Made by a program: the position numbers and the translations under genes
Assembly: GCA_965221575.1 (NCBI GenBank)
Contig: CBDCSM010000013.1
Location: 310,001 to 374,000, forward strand
DNA: 64,000 nt
Direction of reading: 5' to 3'
Source of the DNA: JAPPHA01 sp965221575
Lineage (GTDB): Bacteria; Pseudomonadota; Alphaproteobacteria; Rhodobacterales; Rhodobacteraceae
The notes under the pieces: generated by a model
What the model was told of the DNA's origin: nothing
Databases searched by the model: none
The model's input: the letters and a program-made list of their open reading frames with translations, nothing else
Shown here: positions 62,027-64,000 of the stretch, piece by piece
Numbering within the stretch: position 1 is the stretch's first letter
Layout of the letters: every line of letters starts with the position of its first letter

Positions 62027-63099
62027 GATTCGGGTTCCGTGGACGGCGATTCGAACGGCAATTTGGATTGCGCGGATTCGACCTGGCGAAATCCCGCCGG
62101 AATTTCGAGCCCCAGGTGGCGCCACGATTTCTGCCCGAGCATTCTTCCGCGTGGGGTGCGCTGTACGAGGCCCTGTTGCAACAGGAACGGCTCTACGACC
62201 TCCTCGATTGCATCGCGAGACTCCGATAGCGCCGCCGCGATCGTGTCGATGCCGACCGGTCCTCCGCCGAACTCCTGTGCCAGCAGCCGGAGATACCGTC
62301 GATCCGCGGAGTCAAGCCCGAGCCTGTCAACGGCGAGCTGGGTCAATGCACGATCGGCGACCGCCTGGGTAATGCGCCCGTCTCCCTCCACCACGGCGAA
62401 ATCAAGAACCCTCCGCAGGAGCCGGCCGGCAATGCGCGGCGTGCCCCGGGCACGGCTGGCGATCTCCATGGCACCGTCAGGGTCGGCCTCGGTCTCCATC
62501 AAGCGGGCTGCACGTGAGACGACCTGTGTCAATTCCTCGTCCGTGTAAAACTCCAGCCGGATCGGAATTCCGAACCGGTCCCGGAGCGGCGTGGTCAAAA
62601 GGCCGAGGCGCGTCGTTGCACCGACAAGAGTGAACGGTTGCAGTTCGATCCGGACGGACCGCGCAGCTGGTCCCTGCCCTATGACCAGGTCGAGTTCATA
62701 ATCTTCGAGCGCGGGGTAGAGAACCTCCTCGACAGCCGGATTGAGACGATGGATTTCGTCGATGAACAGAACATCCCCAGCATCCAAATTGGTCAGGATT
62801 GCGGCAAGATCGCCCGCCCTGACCAGGATCGGCCCCGATGACGTGCGGAACCCGACGCCGAGTTCCCGGCTGATGATTCGGGCAAGGGTTGTCTTCCCCA
62901 GGCCCGGCGGACCAAAAAAAAGGGTGTGATCCATCGGCTTTCGCCGCCGATTGGCGCTTTCGATGAAGATCCGGAGATTGGCCCGCGCCATTTCCTGGCC
63001 AATGAACTCGTCGAGGGAGTCCGGTCTGAGTGCGACATCGACATCGTCCGGACGCTCGCGCGGCCGCAAGTCCGGGTCGGTTTGTTGCGTCAGTCGCAT
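62020..63099 (-). CDS. ruvB: Holliday junction branch migration helicase RuvB
   Basis: 359 residues. AAA+ motifs: Walker A FFGPPGLGKTTLARI, Walker B LFIDEIHRLNPAVEE, sensor TTRLGLLTTPLRDRFG. The C-terminal winged helix has RYLRLLAQEFGGGPVGIDT and TPRGRM. Its ATG overlaps the ruvA stop by one base. It drives branch migration with RuvA. Confidence 0.97.
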   Translation of the reverse strand: MRLTQQTDPDLRPRERPDDVDVALRPDSLDEFIGQEMARANLRIFIESANRRRKPMDHTLFFGPPGLGKTTLARIISRELGVGFRTSSGPILVRAGDLAAILTNLDAGDVLFIDEIHRLNPAVEEVLYPALEDYELDLVIGQGPAARSVRIELQPFTLVGATTRLGLLTTPLRDRFGIPIRLEFYTDEELTQVVSRAARLMETEADPDGAMEIASRARGTPRIAGRLLRRVLDFAVVEGDGRITQAVADRALTQLAVDRLGLDSADRRYLRLLAQEFGGGPVGIDTIAAALSESRDAIEEVVEPFLLQQGLVQRTPRGRMLGQKSWRHLGLEIPAGFRQVESAQSKLPFESPSTEPESA

Positions 63100-63782
63100 C
63101 AGTCGTTCGGGGCCAGAAACCTGAGAGATTCGCGTATCAGTCCAGAGGTGTCGAGATCGGGTTGTTCTGCCGATACAGCCGCGATGGACTCCGCCGCTTC
63201 GCCATGGGCGTAACCGAGGTTAATCAACGCGGACATGGCGTCCTTCCGGGACTGGGCGGAAACCGCCGCCGAACCGGCGGGCCCTGGTTGGGTCGGGGTC
63301 ATGCCATTCGTGCCCGTGGTGTTCTCGCTCACTTGGCCCGGTTGTTCCACCTCTTCACCGTCCGCCCCGAGGTCGATGATCTTGACGGATTCCTCCTTCA
63401 GTTCACCGATGATACGCTGCGCAAGCTTGGGTCCGACACCGGGCGCCGCGCGAATTGCCGCAGTGTCCTTCAGGGATATCGCACGGAACAGTCCGTCCGT
63501 ACCAAGCGTGCCGACGATCGCCAGGGCCGCCTTGTGGCCGACACCCTGAACACGGGTCAACAACCGATGCCATTCCCGCTCGGCCCTCGTGCGAAACCCG
63601 ATGAGTTGCAGCAGGTCTTCGCGAACCACGAGTTCAGTATACAGCGTAACCATGTAACCTCGACCGGGAAGGGCTCCAAGCGTTCGCTCCGAACAGTGGA
63701 CCACGAAACCGACGCCGCCAACATCGACGAGAAGGTAGTCCGTTCCCCTGTCGTCGATCGTTCCGGAAATCTTGCCAAGCAC
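63099..63782 (-). CDS. ruvA: Holliday junction DNA-binding protein RuvA
   Basis: About 227 residues from GTG 63782, giving the normal RuvA start LGKISGTIDDRGTDYLLVDV. Two HhH motifs are seen around LLTRVQGVGHKAALAIVGTL and IRAAPGVGPKLAQRIIGELK. The C-terminal RuvB-binding domain ends with INLGYAHGEAAESIAAV. The linker (about 145-170) is somewhat long. It is the middle gene of ruvC-ruvA-ruvB. Confidence 0.94.
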   Translation of the reverse strand: MLGKISGTIDDRGTDYLLVDVGGVGFVVHCSERTLGALPGRGYMVTLYTELVVREDLLQLIGFRTRAEREWHRLLTRVQGVGHKAALAIVGTLGTDGLFRAISLKDTAAIRAAPGVGPKLAQRIIGELKEESVKIIDLGADGEEVEQPGQVSENTTGTNGMTPTQPGPAGSAAVSAQSRKDAMSALINLGYAHGEAAESIAAVSAEQPDLDTSGLIRESLRFLAPND

Positions 63783-63798
63783 TGTTCGCGGACCCGGA

Positions 63799-64000
63799 TT
63801 ATCCTGAAAAACCTGCTTGTTTTTCGGAAACGATACCCAGCCGTACTGAACCCCGGGAGGTATGAGCGTGGCAAATCGCGACGGCGAGCGCATCGGCCGC
63901 GTCCGGATTCTCGAGTTCGACCCCCGGTAGCAACATCCTGACCATCAGGTCGACCTGGACCTTGTCAGCGTGACCGACACCGACAACGGATTTCTTTACC
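63799..64000 (-). CDS. ruvC: Holliday junction resolvase RuvC, C-terminal part
   Basis: The leftward frame from the window edge reads VKKSVVGVGHADKVQVDLMV, then RMLLPGVELENPDAADALAV and AICHAHT, the C-terminal third of RuvC. The final catalytic Asp is in the PDAADALAVA segment. The stop is at 63799-63801, 16 bases before ruvA. The N-terminus lies outside the window. Confidence 0.9.
   Translation of the reverse strand, partial: VKKSVVGVGHADKVQVDLMVRMLLPGVELENPDAADALAVAICHAHTSRGSVRLGIVSEKQAGFSG

Overview
The window is high-GC, densely coded DNA from a bacterial chromosome, most likely an alphaproteobacterium. The best evidence is the gene order tolQ-tolR-tolA-tolB-pal-cpoB-tilS-ftsH, a DUF2852 protein, a MetA with the acetyl-CoA type Glu111, a PdeM/Lhr-type helicase pair and a ruvC-ruvA-ruvB operon. 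No rRNA, tRNA or CRISPR array was recognised.

Layout. 1-11.5 kb is conserved housekeeping DNA: the tail of an RraA-like gene, tgt, a SufT-like gene, an A-type Fe-S carrier, tpiA, a non-pyrrolysine MttB homologue, guaA, an EamA exporter, an uncharacterised ATPase coupled to metA, and ppk2 overlapping a TetR gene. 11.6-18.0 kb is a sulfur-scavenging island: a sulfatase diverges from an IclR-ABC transporter-sulfatase operon. 18.0-25.3 kb is a graveyard of broken defence, toxin and mobile genes (AbiEii, CBS-domain, DUF4338/DruA-like, VapC, VapB, TIR). Inside it lie an intact DeoR-type regulator with a 27-bp palindrome, a collapsed Na/Pi cotransporter copy and an intact Na/Pi cotransporter.

25.3-27.9 kb holds DUF2852, a YwgA-like protein and a DmdA-like GcvT-family gene interrupted by an in-frame TAG. 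28.5-38.2 kb is a phosphonate island: LysR, PhnD, PhnC, PhnE, an Fsr-like MFS protein and phosphonoacetate hydrolase PhnA. After decayed integrase and IS5-type remnants it ends with a second alkaline-phosphatase-superfamily hydrolase. 39.0-49.2 kb carries a lone HyuA, a two-subunit CoA-transferase, a DNA-repair helicase plus PdeM nuclease, and folD-fhs. 49.4-57.8 kb is ftsH-tilS and the Tol-Pal operon. 57.8-64 kb carries a CDF metal exporter, an SDR, metK and ruvB-ruvA-ruvC (ruvC runs off the edge).

How the parts fit. Two scavenging islands share one design: a binding protein followed by a perfect GC-rich hairpin, then ATPase and permease genes, then a hydrolase that frees sulfate or phosphate from an organic donor. 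Together with the Na/Pi cotransporter and PPK2 this suggests an organism that lives on organic S and P. One-carbon functions also recur (MttB-like, DmdA-like GcvT, FolD, Fhs, MetA, MetK), consistent with use of methylated marine-type osmolytes; this last point is inference.
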